From an uncultured Bacteroidia bacterium (GTDB taxonomy: Bacteria > Bacteroidota > Bacteroidia > Bacteroidales > UBA932): DNA of 64,000 bases. The position numbers and the translations under genes are program-made. Of the stretch, positions 40,959-49,577 are shown piece by piece. The notes beneath the pieces are model-generated. The model was not told the DNA's origin and did not search any database. It saw only the letters and a program-made list of their open reading frames with translations. Position 1 is the first letter of the stretch, and each line of letters begins with the position of its first letter. The stretch is taken from contig CADBYT010000005.1 of the NCBI GenBank assembly GCA_902798975.1, positions 62,001-126,000 of the forward strand. The letters run 5' to 3'.

Positions 40959-42458
40959 ATGGCAGATATCAGAATCAGCAAATTACTCCGACAATTCAAC
41001 ATCGGTCTCGACGACCTGGTGGATTTCCTCCAGAAGCAGGGCGTCGAGGTCGATGCCAACCCGAATGCGAAGGTGTCCGACGAGCACCTCCCCGCGCTGA
41101 ACAAGCAGTTCGGCAAGGATCTCGAGTTGAAGCAGGCCGCCGACAAGGTCGAGGTCAAGATCACCGAGATTCTGGAGAAGAGCGGCCGCAAGCCGTCCCG
41201 CGACCAGGCCGACGAGGAGGAAGAGCCCGAGCAGGAGACCATCATCAAGAGCAACACGTTTATTAACGCGAAGAAGGAGATCGTGGAACCTGAACCGGAG
41301 CCTGTGATCCCTGAACCGGAACCCGAACCCGAGCCGGTGGTTGTTGAACCGGAGCCGGAACCTGAACCTGAACCGGAGCCGGTGGTCAATGAGCCCGAAC
41401 CGGAGCCCGAACCCGTGGTCAATGAACCTGAGCCGGAGCCGGTGGAAGAGCCCGAACCGGAGCCCGTCGTGGAGACCCCGGCCGAGCCGGAACCCGCCCC
41501 CGCCCCGAAGCAGGCCGCTTCGCCCGAGCTCAAGGTGGTCGGCAAGATCGACCTCAGCCAGTTTGACCGCAAGCCCAAGAAGCGCGAGCGCATCAGCAAG
41601 GGCACGCAGAAGGTCGACGTGGCCAAGGCCGGTGTCGGCATCGAGAAGAATCCCAAGAAGGAGTCCCGTCAGCCGCAACAGCAGCAGGCCGGCGCCGGCA
41701 AGGGCCGCAAGCGCGACCGCTTCAAGCCGGCCCTGACCGAGGCCCAGCAGGAGGAGCTCCAGAAGGAGATCCAGAAGCAGGTCAAGGAGACCTACGCCAA
41801 GATGAACGAGGGCAAGAAGAACAACTTCGGCGCCAAGTACCGCAAGGAGAAGCGCGAAGCTGCCGCCCAGCGTACGCAGGAGGAGATGGCGGAGGCAATG
41901 GCCGAGCAGAAGGTGCTGAAAGTCACCGAGTTCGTGACCGTCAACGACCTCGCCACCCTGATGAACAACACCCCCGTGGTCAAGGTCATCGGCGCTTGCA
42001 TGAGCCTGGGTCTGATGGTGTCCATCAACCAGCGTCTCGACGCCGAGACCCTCGTCCTCGTGGCCGAGGAATTCGGCTACCAGGTCGAATTCGTCACGGC
42101 CGAGATCTCCGAGGAGATCAGCCAGTCCGAGGAAGTGGACCGTCCGGAGGATCTGCAGCCGCGTCCGCCGATCATCACCGTGATGGGTCACGTCGACCAC
42201 GGTAAGACCTCCCTGCTCGACTACATCCGCAAGTCGAACGTCATTGCCGGCGAGGCGGGCGGTATTACGCAGCACATCGGCGCCTACAACGTCAAGCTGC
42301 CTGACGGCCGCCACATCACCTTCCTCGATACGCCGGGTCATGAGGCCTTCACGGCCATGCGTGCCCGCGGCGCCCAGCTCACCGACCTCGCCATCATCAT
42401 CGTGGCGGCCGACGACGCCGTGATGCCGCAGACCATCGAGGCCATCAACCACGCATAG
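40959..42458 (+). CDS. infB: Translation initiation factor IF-2, N-terminal part (gene split by frameshift)
   Basis: This 499-aa segment holds the IF2-N domain (1-55), a 60-residue Glu/Pro repeat linker (about 108-185, [24 protein letters not shown] units), a basic region, and the first part of the GTPase domain with G1 [10 protein letters not shown]2, and G3 DTPGHEAF. It stops at TAG (42456-42458) after TIEAINHA. The next bases in another frame encode IDKPGANPD, which in intact IF-2 lies about 13 residues further on. About 40 nt are therefore missing, with the NK of the NKxD guanine-specificity motif. IF-2 is essential, so assembly error is the first suspect. Confidence 0.85.
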   Translation: MADIRISKLLRQFNIGLDDLVDFLQKQGVEVDANPNAKVSDEHLPALNKQFGKDLELKQAADKVEVKITEILEKSGRKPSRDQADEEEEPEQETIIKSNTFINAKKEIVEPEPEPVIPEPEPEPEPVVVEPEPEPEPEPEPVVNEPEPEPEPVVNEPEPEPVEEPEPEPVVETPAEPEPAPAPKQAASPELKVVGKIDLSQFDRKPKKRERISKGTQKVDVAKAGVGIEKNPKKESRQPQQQQAGAGKGRKRDRFKPALTEAQQEELQKEIQKQVKETYAKMNEGKKNNFGAKYRKEKREAAAQRTQEEMAEAMAEQKVLKVTEFVTVNDLATLMNNTPVVKVIGACMSLGLMVSINQRLDAETLVLVAEEFGYQVEFVTAEISEEISQSEEVDRPEDLQPRPPIITVMGHVDHGKTSLLDYIRKSNVIAGEAGGITQHIGAYNVKLPDGRHITFLDTPGHEAFTAMRARGAQLTDLAIIIVAADDAVMPQTIEAINHA

Positions 42459-42505
42459 ATAAGCCCGGCGCCAACCCTGACACCATCCGTCGCCAGCTCT
42501 CCGAG

Positions 42506-43627
42506 ATGAATATCCTCGTGGAGGACTGGGGTGGCAAGTACCAGTGCCAGGAGATCTCCGCCAAGCAGGGTATCAACGTGGACAAGCTCCTGGAGAAGGT
42601 GCTCCTGGAGACCGACCTGCTGGAACTCAAGGCCAATCCGAACAAGAAGGCCGTGGGCGCCGTGATCGAGTCTTCGCTGGACAAGGGCCGTGGTTACCTG
42701 GCCACCGTGCTCGTGCAGGAGGGTACCCTCCATCCGGGCGACGTGATGCTGTGCGGCAGCTTCTACGGCCGCGTGAAGTCCATGTTCAATGAGCGTGGCC
42801 AGAAGGTCACCGAGGCCGGTCCCTCCACGCCGGTGTCCGTTCTCGGCCTGAACGGCGCTCCCGCCGCGGGTGAAAAGTTCAACGTGATGACCGACGAGCG
42901 CGAAGCCAAGAGCATCGCCGCCAAGCGTGAGCAGCTGCTCCGCATCCAGGGCATCAAGACGCAGAAGCACATGACCCTCGAGGAGATTGGCCGGCGTATT
43001 GCCATCGGCAACTTCAAGGAACTCAATATCATCGTCAAGGGCGATGTGGACGGCTCCGTGGAGGCCCTGTCCGATTCCCTCATCAAGCTCTCCACCGAAG
43101 AGGTCAAGGTCAATGTCATCCACAAGGCCGTGGGTGGCATCTCCGAGTCCGACGTCCTGCTGGCGGAGGCCTCCGACGCCGTGATCGTCGGCTTCCAGGT
43201 CCGTCCGACGACGGAAGCCCGCAAGGCCGCCGAGCGCGAGGGCATCGAAATCCGCCTGTACTCCGTGATCTACGACTGTATCAACGAAGTCAAGGACGGT
43301 ATCGAGGGTATGCTTGAGCCGGAGAAGAAGGAGGAGGTCATCGCTACTGCCGAGGTCAAGCAGATCTTCCGCATCAGCAAGGTCGGCACCATCGCCGGCT
43401 GTATCATGCGCGACGGCAAGATGGTCCAGAAGGCCAAGGTCCGCCTGATCCGCGACGGTATCGTCATCTACACCGGCGAGCTCGGCTCTCTGCAGATCGG
43501 CAAGGATGCCGTCAAGGAGGTCGTCTCCGGCAAGGAGTGCGGTATGTCCATCGCGGGCTACAACGATATCAAGGAAGGCGACATGATCGAAGGCTTCCAG
43601 ATCATCGAGATCAAGCGTACGCTGTAA
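42506..43627 (+). CDS. infB: Translation initiation factor IF-2, C-terminal part
   Basis: This 373-aa segment starts at the first ATG after the break and continues IF-2 in order. It has the rest of the G domain ([25 protein letters not shown], including the SAK G5 motif), domain II, the linker helix, domain III and the initiator-tRNA-binding C-terminal domain ending IIEIKRTL. True homology begins slightly upstream, at about 42458 (IDKPGANPD). As an independent protein it would lack GTP binding. Best read with 40959-42458 as one interrupted gene. Confidence 0.85.
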   Translation: MNILVEDWGGKYQCQEISAKQGINVDKLLEKVLLETDLLELKANPNKKAVGAVIESSLDKGRGYLATVLVQEGTLHPGDVMLCGSFYGRVKSMFNERGQKVTEAGPSTPVSVLGLNGAPAAGEKFNVMTDEREAKSIAAKREQLLRIQGIKTQKHMTLEEIGRRIAIGNFKELNIIVKGDVDGSVEALSDSLIKLSTEEVKVNVIHKAVGGISESDVLLAEASDAVIVGFQVRPTTEARKAAEREGIEIRLYSVIYDCINEVKDGIEGMLEPEKKEEVIATAEVKQIFRISKVGTIAGCIMRDGKMVQKAKVRLIRDGIVIYTGELGSLQIGKDAVKEVVSGKECGMSIAGYNDIKEGDMIEGFQIIEIKRTL

Positions 43628-43804
43628 AGCGTCATTCGCCGGCCCTCGCGGGCGGACTGGATTCAATGACCGTGGGGCGTTCCCCCCGGACCCCCTGCGT
43701 CACTTCGTTTCGGACAAGTTTGCCGAAAAACCAATTTCCGCTCCGCCCTCCACGACGCCCCCGCACGACCGGCGAATCTTGGTACCAAAATAGCTTATTT
43801 TCGA
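43628..43804. repeat. Intergenic stretch with split palindrome and shared 20-bp block
   Basis: A left half of the palindrome family (GTCATTCGCCGGCC, 43631-43644) is followed only about 120 nt later by the matching right half (CGACCGGCGAATCT, about 43766-43779). It looks as though sequence was inserted into a copy. The inserted part holds a 20-bp block (43682-43701) identical to 17887-17906. Confidence 0.5.
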
Positions 43805-43836
43805 TGCGACCCCCAGAAAAAACTCTGGGGGTCGCA
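43805..43836 (+). terminator. Strong hairpin before the isomerase-like gene
   Basis: TGCGACCCCCAGA (43805-43817) pairs perfectly with TCTGGGGGTCGCA (43824-43836) around a 6-nt A-rich loop, then TTGATTTTAG. Probably the infB-operon terminator. Related 17-nt sequences, TAGCTTATTTTCGATGC (about 43790) and TAGCCTATTTCGATGCC (about 43845), flank it. Confidence 0.65.
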
Positions 43837-43878
43837 TTGATTTTAGCCTATTTCGATGCCAGGAACCACAAGATTATT

Positions 43879-43886
43879 TATTTTTG
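43879..43886 (+). promoter_or_regulatory. -7 box of the isomerase-like gene (near-leaderless)
   Basis: TATTTTTG is 5 nt upstream of the ATG at 43892. Confidence 0.5.
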
Positions 43887-43891
43887 TATCT

Positions 43892-45121
43892 ATGACAACA
43901 GTCTATACCATCACCTCGGGTCTGCACGATGAAGCATCGGTGGCCCGGCTCAGCGACGCGTTTCTCGGGGGGATCTTCCCCGAGGGTGGATATGAGATGC
44001 GCGGGGCGGATTTCTCCGATTTCGGCACGCACGCGCTCGACCTGATCTATGTGCGCACCGGCGGCGCCGAGGGCATCTTCAAGCAGTTGCTCCCGGGCCT
44101 GCTGGCCCGCGGGGCGAAGCGCTTCCTGCTGCTCATCTCCGGGCAGAGCAATTCACTTGCCGCCTCGCTGGAAATCCTGTCCTACCTGCAGCAGCAAGGC
44201 CTGCAGGGGGAAGTTCTGCACGGGAGTGCCGACTACCTGCGCCGCCGCATCCAGGCCCTGGAGACGGTCGCTGAGGCGCGCTCAACGCTGCGGGGCACCC
44301 GCCTCGGCGTGATTGGCGCCCCGTCGGACTGGCTCATCGCGAGTCAGTCGGATGCGGACACGCTGTCAGAAAAGCTGGGTCTGGTGCGGGTGGATATCCC
44401 GATGGAGGAGCTGCTGGCAGAAATCGGGAAAGCATCTGCCGATCCGATGCCGGAGCCGGTCGCCATGGCGCGCGACGTGCGCGGTGCCTGGGCGGGGGCC
44501 AGTCGCATCAGCCACGCACTGCGGACCTTGGTGCAGCGCCATGGACTGGGCGCCCTCACCCTGCGCTGCTTCGACCTGTTGACCGCCGTCGGCAACACCG
44601 GCTGCCTGGCCCTGGCGCAGTGCAACGCCGACGGCCTCCCCGCCGCCTGCGAGGGGGACGTCCCGGCGTTGCTGTCGATGATGATTGCCCAGGCCCTGAC
44701 CGGCCGGACGGGCTTCCAGGCCAACCCGGCACGCATCGATCCCGAGAGCGGAGAAATGCTCTTTGCCCATTGCACCGTGCCGTTCAATATGGTGAAAGAC
44801 TGGACCCTCGACACCCATTTCGAATCAGGGATCGGTGTGGGCATCCACGGTGAACTGCCGGAGGGTCCCGTGACCGTTTTCAAGGCCTCCGGCGACCTCC
44901 AGCGGCACTTCGTTGCAGAAGGAACGCTGGTGCGCAACCAGTATGAGCAGCATCTGTGCCGCACGCAGGTAGTCCTGCAGTTGCAGCCCGCCGACGCGCG
45001 CTACTTCCTGACGCAGCCCATCGGCAACCACCACATCATCCTCCCCGGGCACCACGGGGACTTACTGGAAGAGTTCTTCAGAGCATACACGCCCAACCAA
45101 ATTTGCGGGCGAGTTCTTTGA
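43892..45121 (+). CDS. L-fucose/L-arabinose isomerase-like fold protein
   Basis: The 409-aa cytoplasmic protein resembles the fucose-isomerase-like family: an N-terminal Rossmann-like region (about 30-120, LDLIYVRTGGAEGIFKQLLPGL), GVIGAPSDWLIAS (about 150-162), and a C-terminal barrel domain with TGCLALAQCNADGLPAACEGDV and FESGIGVGIHGELPEG. The Glu in ACEGDV and the Asp/His around DTHFESG are candidates for the metal-dependent active site. Substrate unknown; no sugar operon is adjacent. The start is set by the -7 box. The 3' end overlaps convergent higA by 44 nt. Confidence 0.7.
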   Translation: MTTVYTITSGLHDEASVARLSDAFLGGIFPEGGYEMRGADFSDFGTHALDLIYVRTGGAEGIFKQLLPGLLARGAKRFLLLISGQSNSLAASLEILSYLQQQGLQGEVLHGSADYLRRRIQALETVAEARSTLRGTRLGVIGAPSDWLIASQSDADTLSEKLGLVRVDIPMEELLAEIGKASADPMPEPVAMARDVRGAWAGASRISHALRTLVQRHGLGALTLRCFDLLTAVGNTGCLALAQCNADGLPAACEGDVPALLSMMIAQALTGRTGFQANPARIDPESGEMLFAHCTVPFNMVKDWTLDTHFESGIGVGIHGELPEGPVTVFKASGDLQRHFVAEGTLVRNQYEQHLCRTQVVLQLQPADARYFLTQPIGNHHIILPGHHGDLLEEFFRAYTPNQICGRVL

Positions 45122-45443
45122 GCAGATTCCGGTCCTGTACCGGAATGGTTACAGAAACGGTCTCCCGGCGACCGTCCCGTTCGGCAATATTGGCTGAATC
45201 CAGATTAAACTGGGTTTGAAGATTCATCCACATTTCAGCTGGGATGCCCAGCGCTTTTTCCAGCGCAATCGCCATATTCAGAGACACAGAACGCTTCCCC
45301 TTGATGGTCTCGCTGATGACGGATGCCTTTATTCCAGTCGTCTCAGCGAGTTGTTTCTGTGACATGCCACGCTCCTTTAGTTCGTCTTTAAGCAGTTCCC
45401 CGGGATGTGTCGGCTGAAAGGGAACGAGTGTTTCATTATTCAT
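45078..45443 (-). CDS. higA: HigA-family antitoxin (no toxin partner seen)
   Basis: The 121-aa XRE helix-turn-helix protein is of the HigA/VapI type: PTHPGELLKDELKERGMSQKQLAETTG, then ASVISETIKGKRSVSLNMAIALEKALGIPAEMWMNLQ. HigA usually follows higB. Upstream (45444-45818) no HigB-like reading frame was found on the minus strand, and downstream it runs into the isomerase-like gene. It may be an orphan repressor. A -7 box is 4 nt from the ATG at 45443 and a 28-bp palindrome lies 24 nt upstream, so autoregulation is likely. Confidence 0.8.
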   Translation of the reverse strand: MNNETLVPFQPTHPGELLKDELKERGMSQKQLAETTGIKASVISETIKGKRSVSLNMAIALEKALGIPAEMWMNLQTQFNLDSANIAERDGRRETVSVTIPVQDRNLLKELARKFGWACML

Positions 45444-45447
45444 ACCG

Positions 45448-45494
45448 CAAATATAATTATTTTCCTGAATTATTCGCAAATTTGCGAATAATTC
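45448..45494 (-). promoter_or_regulatory. higA promoter and 28-bp perfect palindromic operator
   Basis: On the minus strand TATATTTG (45448-45455) forms the -7 box. Upstream, GAATTATTCGCAAA (45467-45480) and its exact complement (45481-45494) form a 28-bp perfect palindrome covering the -33 region. This is a strong candidate HigA operator. Confidence 0.75.
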
Positions 45495-45527
45495 ACATCG
45501 TGCGGCAATCCATTATACCGACATCGG

Positions 45528-45661
45528 AACAGGTGTCCATAAAATCGGCCTCTGGTGCAACAAGAGTGGATACCTCCCCCTCAAATTAGCCTAAAACGGC
45601 TGAAAACACCGACAGGTATCCAGAATTAACGCGCAGAATGGCGTTTTTTGGGACACCTGTT
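45528..45661. repeat. Nested inverted-repeat element (134 bp)
   Basis: Outer arms AACAGGTGTCC (45528-45538) and GGACACCTGTT (45651-45661) are perfect. Inner arms GGATACCT (45568-45575) and AGGTATCC (45614-45621) are perfect. A central AGCC/GGCT pair closes a small loop. The two sides align as imperfect inverted copies over about 45 bp. No reading frame inside. Could be a miniature transposable element or a long RNA hairpin. Confidence 0.6.
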
Positions 45662-45818
45662 TGGCTGACGGGTGCGCGGCGAAGACGGCAGGCGGCAGTC
45701 GCCTCCGGGAAGGCGTATCCACCCTCGGATCGTCAGAGGGAGGGAAGAAGTGAGCGAAGCGAACGAAACCTTCCGGAGGCGAGCTGCCGCTGCCGCGGAG
45801 CCGCACCCGCCGGGTCGA
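45662..45818. repeat. GC-rich intergenic hairpin region
   Basis: GGCAGTCGCCTCCGGGAAGG (45694-45713) pairs nearly perfectly with 45769-45788, with a 55-nt loop that includes a CGAAGCG cluster like those near 3.7 and 18.15 kb. It lies just 3' of the minus-strand hydrolase gene and may help end its transcript. No gene was seen. Confidence 0.5.
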
Positions 45819-46781
45819 TTAGTCCATTGCCTTGACTTTCTCGAGGAACTCGCGGACGTGGCGGGTGTATTCTTGCGGGTATTTGGCGTAGGAGTTGGCG
45901 TGGACGGCGCCCGGAGCGACCCACATCTCCTTGTATCCCAGGGTTTTGGCATCGTAGTTCCGCTGCAGGTCGGAGAACGGTACGAAGTCGTCTGCATCCC
46001 CGTGGATGAAGAGCATCGGCAGGGTGCTGAGTCCCACCTGCCTGATGGAGGAGGCCTCTTTGAAACTCCAGCCGTAACGTTTCTCGCAGACGAGACTGGC
46101 GCTGTTCAGCACCCCCTTCGGAATGAGGGGGAACATTTGCTTGAGGTTGTGGGCGAACTGGTCGTACACGCTGCTGTAGCCGCAGTCCTCGATAAAGGCG
46201 CGGACGTAGTATGGCTGCGGGTCGCCGCTCATCATCATGACCGTAGCGCCGCCCATGGATACGCCGTGGACGACCATGAAGTCGTCCCTGAAGATTTCAT
46301 GCGCGACCTCCGTCCACTTCTCCACGTCGTAGCGGTCATGCCAGCCCATCTGGACGGCGTCGCCTTCGGAGTAGCCCTGGTACTGCAGGTCGGGGAACAG
46401 CACGTTGTAATTGAACTCGTCGCGGTACATCCGCACCAGGTACAGGAACACGATGTGGTTGTCGCTGTAGCCGTGTACCACGATGGCGGTGCCGCCTGCC
46501 GTGGCGGGATCCTTCGCCGGCACGAAGCAGGCGTGCACCTTGAAGTCGCGGTGCCCGGTGATGGTGGTGTCTTTCAGCACGCCCAGGACCTTGAGCGAAT
46601 CGTACCAGGCCGTGCTGCCGGGCATCAGGGAATCCGCTTTGTGGCGCGTGCGCTCGATATCCTCCAAACCGTGCGGCTTGGGCTTAAGTGAGTAATTGCA
46701 CATGTATCTGCCTGCGAGGCAGCTGCTGATGAGCAGCGCGGCCAGCAGGATGGTGGAAAGCCGGAGGAAAGAGTTCTTCAT
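45819..46781 (-). CDS. Lipoprotein alpha/beta hydrolase
   Basis: The 320-aa protein has a lipobox (LISSCLAG, Cys about 20) and an alpha/beta-hydrolase core: oxyanion strand AIVVHGYSDN, nucleophile elbow GVSMGGAT, and acid region FIHGDADDFVPF. A C-terminal His lies in PGAVHANSY. It resembles BAAT/dienelactone-type envelope hydrolases; the substrate ester is unknown. It is divergent from glpA with a shared promoter region (46818-46845), so a link to lipid or glycerol-ester use is possible but not shown. Confidence 0.8.
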   Translation of the reverse strand: MKNSFLRLSTILLAALLISSCLAGRYMCNYSLKPKPHGLEDIERTRHKADSLMPGSTAWYDSLKVLGVLKDTTITGHRDFKVHACFVPAKDPATAGGTAIVVHGYSDNHIVFLYLVRMYRDEFNYNVLFPDLQYQGYSEGDAVQMGWHDRYDVEKWTEVAHEIFRDDFMVVHGVSMGGATVMMMSGDPQPYYVRAFIEDCGYSSVYDQFAHNLKQMFPLIPKGVLNSASLVCEKRYGWSFKEASSIRQVGLSTLPMLFIHGDADDFVPFSDLQRNYDAKTLGYKEMWVAPGAVHANSYAKYPQEYTRHVREFLEKVKAMD

Positions 46782-46817
46782 GAGTCTTTTTATGACAATA
46801 AGTAGTCGTACAGTCTG

Positions 46818-46845
46818 CAAAGATACGGAACTTTTAGTAAATTTG
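46818..46845. promoter_or_regulatory. Divergent promoters: hydrolase (-) and glpA (+)
   Basis: The minus strand reads TATCTTTG (46818-46825) for the hydrolase gene; the plus strand reads TAAATTTG (46838-46845), 18 nt from the glpA ATG. Confidence 0.55.
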
Positions 46846-46863
46846 CAGAAAGAGAAAGCTTGC

Positions 46864-48459
46864 ATGGACCCAAGAGAATTTGACGTCATCATCCTGGGCG
46901 GCGGCATCGTCGGGGCGGGTACCCTGCGGGACTGCGCGATGCGCGGCCTGCGGGCACTGCTGATCGAACGGGCCGACATCGCGACCGGCGCATCGGGCCG
47001 TAACCACGGCCTGCTGCACTCCGGGGCGCGTTACGCCGTGAATGATCCCGAGTCCGCCGCGGAGTGTATCCGGGAGAACCGCATCCTCCGCCAGATTGCA
47101 TCCCACTGCATCGACCAGACCGACGGTCTGTTCATATCCCTGCCGGAGGACGACATGGCCTACCAGCGCACCTTCGTGGATGCCTGCCTGAAGGCCGGCA
47201 TCGGTGCCGAAATCATCGATCCGGCCCTGGCGCGTCAGTTGGAGCCGTCCGTGAACCCGGAGCTGATCGGCGCTGTGCGCGTGCCGGACGCCAGCGTGGA
47301 TCCTTTCCGGCTCTGCGCGTCCAACATGGTGGACGCGAAACTGCACGGCGCACAGGTGCGCCTGCGTACGGAAGTGACCGGTTTCATCCGCGAGGGCGAC
47401 ACCATCCGGGGCGTGCACACCCGCAGTGCCCAGACGGGCCGCACGGCGGATTATTATGCCCCCGTCGTGGTGAACGCCTGCGGCGTATGGGGGCAGCAGG
47501 TGGCTGAAATGGCGGGCGTTACCGTTGGAATGTTCCCTTCCAAGGGCGCCCTGCTGATCTTCGCACACCGCATCAACAACACGGTCATCAACCGCTGCCG
47601 CAAACCGTCCAACGCCGACATTCTCGTGCCGGGCGACACGGTCTGCATCATCGGAACCACCTCTACCCGCATCCCCTTGGAGAACTGCCACCGCGTGTCC
47701 GTGACCCCGGACGAGGTGACGCTCCTCGTCACGGAAGGCGCCAAACTGACGCCGTCCCTGTCGGAAACCCGCATCCTGCGCGCCTTTGCCGGCGTCCGGC
47801 CGCTCGTGAGCGACGACAGCGATCCGTCGGGGCGCAACATCTCCCGCGGCATCGTCTGCCTGGATCACGAGAGCCGGGACGGGCTGAAAGGCCTCGTCAC
47901 CATCACGGGCGGCAAGCTGACGACCTACCGCCTCATGGCGGAAATGGCCACGGACGTGGTCTGCCGCAAGCTGGGCATCGAGAAAGCGTGCGAGACGGCC
48001 ACCACGCCGCTGCCCGGTTCGCAGGGCCGCAGCTACGAAGAAGTGGCTCGCGAAATCTGGGAGGCGCCTTCCACGGCGCAGAAAGCCGCAGCCGCCCGTC
48101 TGGGCGACGTCGTGACCCGGATGCCGAACCCCAGCCGCCAGGACGAGGCCCTCGTCTGCGAGTGCGAGGAAGTGTCCGCGTGGGAGGTGAACAACGCTTT
48201 CGAGCGCATGGGCGTGTCCACGCTCACGGACCTGCGCCGCCGTACGCGCGTGGGCATGGGAACCTGCCAGGGCGAGCTATGCGCCTGCCGGGCGGCCGGC
48301 CTGCTGGCCAAGGCGCAGGATTGCGCGGAACGCGAACGCGCGGATCTGCTGAAATTCATGGGAGAACGCTGGAAAGGCAGTTACCCGATCGGCTGGGGCG
48401 ACACGCTCCGCGAAGCCGAATATACGCAATGGGTTTATAAACACGTGCTGGGCCTATGA
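46864..48459 (+). CDS. glpA: Anaerobic glycerol-3-phosphate dehydrogenase subunit A
   Basis: The 531-aa FAD flavoprotein oxidises sn-glycerol-3-phosphate to dihydroxyacetone phosphate. The N-terminal dinucleotide-binding loop ILGGGIVGAG is followed by the FAD domain with RNHGLLHSGARYAV. A C-terminal BFD-like [2Fe-2S] domain (about 415-490) contains CECEEVSAWEV and GMGTCQGELCACR. The start follows the -7 box by 18 nt. First gene of glpABCQT; it overlaps glpB by 4 nt. Confidence 0.95.
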   Translation: MDPREFDVIILGGGIVGAGTLRDCAMRGLRALLIERADIATGASGRNHGLLHSGARYAVNDPESAAECIRENRILRQIASHCIDQTDGLFISLPEDDMAYQRTFVDACLKAGIGAEIIDPALARQLEPSVNPELIGAVRVPDASVDPFRLCASNMVDAKLHGAQVRLRTEVTGFIREGDTIRGVHTRSAQTGRTADYYAPVVVNACGVWGQQVAEMAGVTVGMFPSKGALLIFAHRINNTVINRCRKPSNADILVPGDTVCIIGTTSTRIPLENCHRVSVTPDEVTLLVTEGAKLTPSLSETRILRAFAGVRPLVSDDSDPSGRNISRGIVCLDHESRDGLKGLVTITGGKLTTYRLMAEMATDVVCRKLGIEKACETATTPLPGSQGRSYEEVAREIWEAPSTAQKAAAARLGDVVTRMPNPSRQDEALVCECEEVSAWEVNNAFERMGVSTLTDLRRRTRVGMGTCQGELCACRAAGLLAKAQDCAERERADLLKFMGERWKGSYPIGWGDTLREAEYTQWVYKHVLGL

Positions 48460-49577
48460 GATTCGATACTGTGATCATCGGCGGAGGCCTGGCCGGCCTG
48501 GTGGCCGGCATCAGCCTGCAGCAGGCAGGCCACCGCACCGCCATCGTCAGCACCGGGCAGAACGCCCTGCATTTCTTCTCCGGCAGTTTCGAGTCGATGG
48601 ACGAGGCGCCGGAGCGCCTGAAGACGCTCTTCGCGGGCGCCGGCATCCGCCTGCACTATAGCGCCGGCGTGCGCCTGATGCCGCTGGGCATATTCCGCGA
48701 AGCGGCGCTCTCGCTGGAAGACGTGAGTCTCCTGCCCGAACCGTGCTTTGCCGACAAGGTGCTCATCCTGGGCATTCCGGGCTACCTGGATTTCTTTCCT
48801 TCCTTCCTTGCGGAAGGGCTGGAGAAGCAGGGGATCGTGTGCCGGACGAGCATGCTCAATCTGCCGGAATCGGTGCGGGAGAGCCCTGCGGAGATCCGTT
48901 CCGTGACGCTGGCCCGCATGTTCGACCGGAACTGGGACCGGGTGGTGCAGCAAGTCCGCCTCCTGCTCAAAGACGAGGACGGCGTGGTCCTGCCGCAGGT
49001 CTTCGGCCTGGAGGATCCTTCCGTGCCGGAGCGCATCCGGCAGGGGATTCCCGCCCGGGTGGTCTTCGCCGGCACCATGCCGCCGTCCGTGCCCGGCATC
49101 CGCACGCAACTGCTGCTGAAGCGACGCTACGAAGTGCTCGGCGGCACCTATCTGGGCGGCGACGAGGCGCTGGAGGCCCGCGTGGAAGGGGACAGCGTGC
49201 GCAGCGTGACCACGCGCAACCTCGACCGCCACGCGCTGGAGGCGGACCATTTCGTCCTGGCCTCCGGCGGTTTCTTCTCCAAGGGCCTGCGTTCCAATCC
49301 GTTCCGCGTCTGGGAACCGGTTTTCGGCCTGGATGTGGCGTACGACGAGGACCGCAATGCCTGGTACAACGATAACTTTGCGGAGGACCAGCCCTACATG
49401 AACTATGGCGTCCGCACCGACGAAGCCCTGCACCCCCTCGTGGAGGGCCGTCCGCTGCGGAACCTCTACGCCATCGGTTCCGTGCTGGGCGCCACGCGGC
49501 CCGAGCTCGGCTCCGGCGGCGGCCTCGCCATCCGCACAGCCTTTCATGCAGTTGATGAAATCCTGGAAGCCGTATGA
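48456..49577 (+). CDS. glpB: Anaerobic glycerol-3-phosphate dehydrogenase subunit B
   Basis: The 373-aa flavoprotein-like subunit opens FDTVIIGGGLAGLVAGISLQQAG, with HFFSGSFESM typical of GlpB. The C-terminal region has GATRPELGSGGGLAIRTAF, the second FAD-contact motif. It links GlpA to the membrane-bound iron-sulfur subunit. It overlaps both neighbours by 4 nt (ATGA), indicating coupled translation of a 1:1:1 complex. Confidence 0.93.
   Translation: MRFDTVIIGGGLAGLVAGISLQQAGHRTAIVSTGQNALHFFSGSFESMDEAPERLKTLFAGAGIRLHYSAGVRLMPLGIFREAALSLEDVSLLPEPCFADKVLILGIPGYLDFFPSFLAEGLEKQGIVCRTSMLNLPESVRESPAEIRSVTLARMFDRNWDRVVQQVRLLLKDEDGVVLPQVFGLEDPSVPERIRQGIPARVVFAGTMPPSVPGIRTQLLLKRRYEVLGGTYLGGDEALEARVEGDSVRSVTTRNLDRHALEADHFVLASGGFFSKGLRSNPFRVWEPVFGLDVAYDEDRNAWYNDNFAEDQPYMNYGVRTDEALHPLVEGRPLRNLYAIGSVLGATRPELGSGGGLAIRTAFHAVDEILEAV

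Noticed and set aside
40983..42452. A minus-strand Leu/Arg-rich repetitive frame opposite infB
   Set aside because: Its repeats are the antisense reading of the IF-2 Glu/Pro linker.
45444..45806. A higB toxin gene upstream of higA
   Set aside because: No minus-strand frame with RelE/HigB character was found. The region is filled by the operator, a nested inverted repeat and a GC-rich hairpin.
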